This document shows, piece by piece, positions 30,729 through 31,374 of a DNA stretch of 31,374 nucleotides. Origin of the DNA: a virus. Below the pieces are notes generated by a model that made no database searches, had not been told where the DNA came from, and saw only the letters and a program-made list of their open reading frames with translations. Every line of letters begins with the position of its first letter. Within the stretch, counting starts at the first letter, position 1. A program made the translations under genes and the position numbers. Location of the stretch: the IMG/VR virus record IMGVR_UViG_3300021373_003163, positions 1-31,374 of that record; one strand, 5' to 3'.

Positions 30729-31374
30729 GCCGTCACACTGAATAGCGCCGACTGGATCGAAGGGCGCCACGCGGGCGGGCGGTTCATCGTCAAATACTCG
30801 CGCTGCTGTTTTGAGAAGGTTCGTTTTTGTCCGACGCGCTCCCCTGTAATTTCTACATGATGCCAGCCCAGCTCTGCCAGCGGCTCAGCCTCGGAGATGA
30901 CCACCCACGCGCCAGCACTCGCCCATCGCTCGGCGAGCTCACAGACCGCCCCTCTTCCGAGGTCGTGAGCGTAGCCGGTGGTATTGACGTAGGGCGGATC
31001 GATGTAGACCACCGAGCCGGGGGGTAGCTGTGGTGGGTCGATGTCGCGGGCGTCGGGGAGGATGGAGGCGGGGAGGGGATCGGGCACGCGATCCAGCGCG
31101 TCGAGTAGCTCGGGGATGGAGGTACAGAATGACTCCCCGCCGTGGGTTGATCCGCCCTGGCCGGTGTTTTTGAAGTCGGGTCCGACGTTGATCAGACGGT
31201 TTGCTGTGACAAGCCGTATCCACCGCGCCACCTCCCGAGGATCGACCGTCCGGGCGTCGGGGAGGATGGAGGCGGGGAGGGTGGGGGTGTTGAGGCGTCC
31301 AGCGGTGCTGGTCTGAGGCGATCCACCGGCCCAGATCGTGTTGCATCCGCCACCCGCTGCGAACCCTGCCGACG
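30725..31374 (-). CDS. DNA adenine methyltransferase, C-terminal part (starts at window left end)
   Basis: This part continues the gene of 1-546 through the circular join; 31229-31374 repeats 1-146. It carries the second VDPREVARW unit and then the catalytic SVVYIDPPYVNTTGY (DPPY at about 259-262 of the composite). After it come SAGAWVVISEAEPLAEL and GQKRTFSKQQREYLTMN, which match the later motifs of phage N6-adenine methyltransferases. The stop TGA overlaps the large terminase start as GTGA. Confidence 0.85.
   Translation of the reverse strand, partial: SAGFAAGGGCNTIWAGGSPQTSTAGRLNTPTLPASILPDARTVDPREVARWIRLVTANRLINVGPDFKNTGQGGSTHGGESFCTSIPELLDALDRVPDPLPASILPDARDIDPPQLPPGSVVYIDPPYVNTTGYAHDLGRGAVCELAERWASAGAWVVISEAEPLAELGWHHVEITGERVGQKRTFSKQQREYLTMNRPPAWRPSIQSALFSVTA
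31047..31248 (-). repeat. Methyltransferase internal repeat, unit 2
   Basis: This unit has the same edges as 23-209 (29 and 31 identical bases) but a different and slightly longer core (NRLINVGPDFKNTGQGGS). A third stretch with the same right edge is present in the overlap copy at 31251-31281. Whether the true gene has two or more units cannot be decided from the window. Confidence 0.75.
31229..31374. repeat. Right copy of the contig-end overlap
   Basis: This matches 1-146 with two differences (31242 T against G, 31356 G against A), which give Asp instead of Ala and Ala instead of Val in the methyltransferase. Confidence 0.9.

Noticed and set aside
1-31374. tRNA genes, CRISPR arrays, integrase and attachment site
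   Set aside because: No cloverleaf, spaced repeats, tyrosine or serine recombinase pattern, or host-like core was seen on either strand.

Overview
The window is a complete or nearly complete genome of a tailed phage, about 31.2 kb, assembled as a circular or circularly permuted contig. The last 146 bases repeat the first 146 with two mismatches, and a DNA methyltransferase gene runs off the left end and resumes at the right end in the same frame. The sequence is GC-rich (about two thirds G+C by eye). It has HK97-type head genes, a tape measure gene, tail assembly genes and no sheath gene, so it is most likely a siphovirus of a high-GC bacterium. The host cannot be named; the strong Shine-Dalgarno leaders, E. 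coli-like DnaA boxes and GH19 endolysin fit a Gram-negative host but do not prove it. I see no integrase, DNA polymerase, tRNA gene, CRISPR array or transposase.

Layout: an AT-rich control region (about 1459-2042) separates two divergent transcription blocks. It holds a 44-bp perfect inverted repeat and three copies of a short dyad. Rightward lies the early block (2043-11214): an Xre-type regulator, an SF2 helicase, a zinc-ribbon/TOPRIM primase and a DUF3987 protein, joined by 4-base start/stop overlaps. A group of small unknown genes follows, with a hammerhead ribozyme in front of one of them, then a putative single-strand annealing protein, a repressor-like gene on the opposite strand behind its own divergent promoter region, a sigma-like factor and very small end genes.

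Leftward lies the late block, read through the circular junction: lipoprotein, small-terminase-like HTH protein, DNA adenine methyltransferase (split across the ends), large terminase, RusA-like resolvase, small genes, portal, prohead protease, major capsid, connector and completion proteins, tail tube, two frame-shifted tail assembly chaperone frames, tape measure, distal tail proteins, a lectin-like tail fibre and the lysis genes, ending tail-to-tail with the early block at about 11214-11225.

The genes form a coherent lytic or repressor-controlled phage programme. Early replication appears to rely on host polymerase and perhaps host DnaA, since two exact DnaA boxes lie just upstream of the small terminase gene. 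A phage sigma-like factor may switch on the late block. The most striking non-coding element is the hammerhead-type self-cleaving ribozyme at 7297-7358, whose whole conserved core is present. The second is the methyltransferase, whose presumed target-recognition region contains repeat units with near-identical edges and divergent cores lying exactly at the contig junction.
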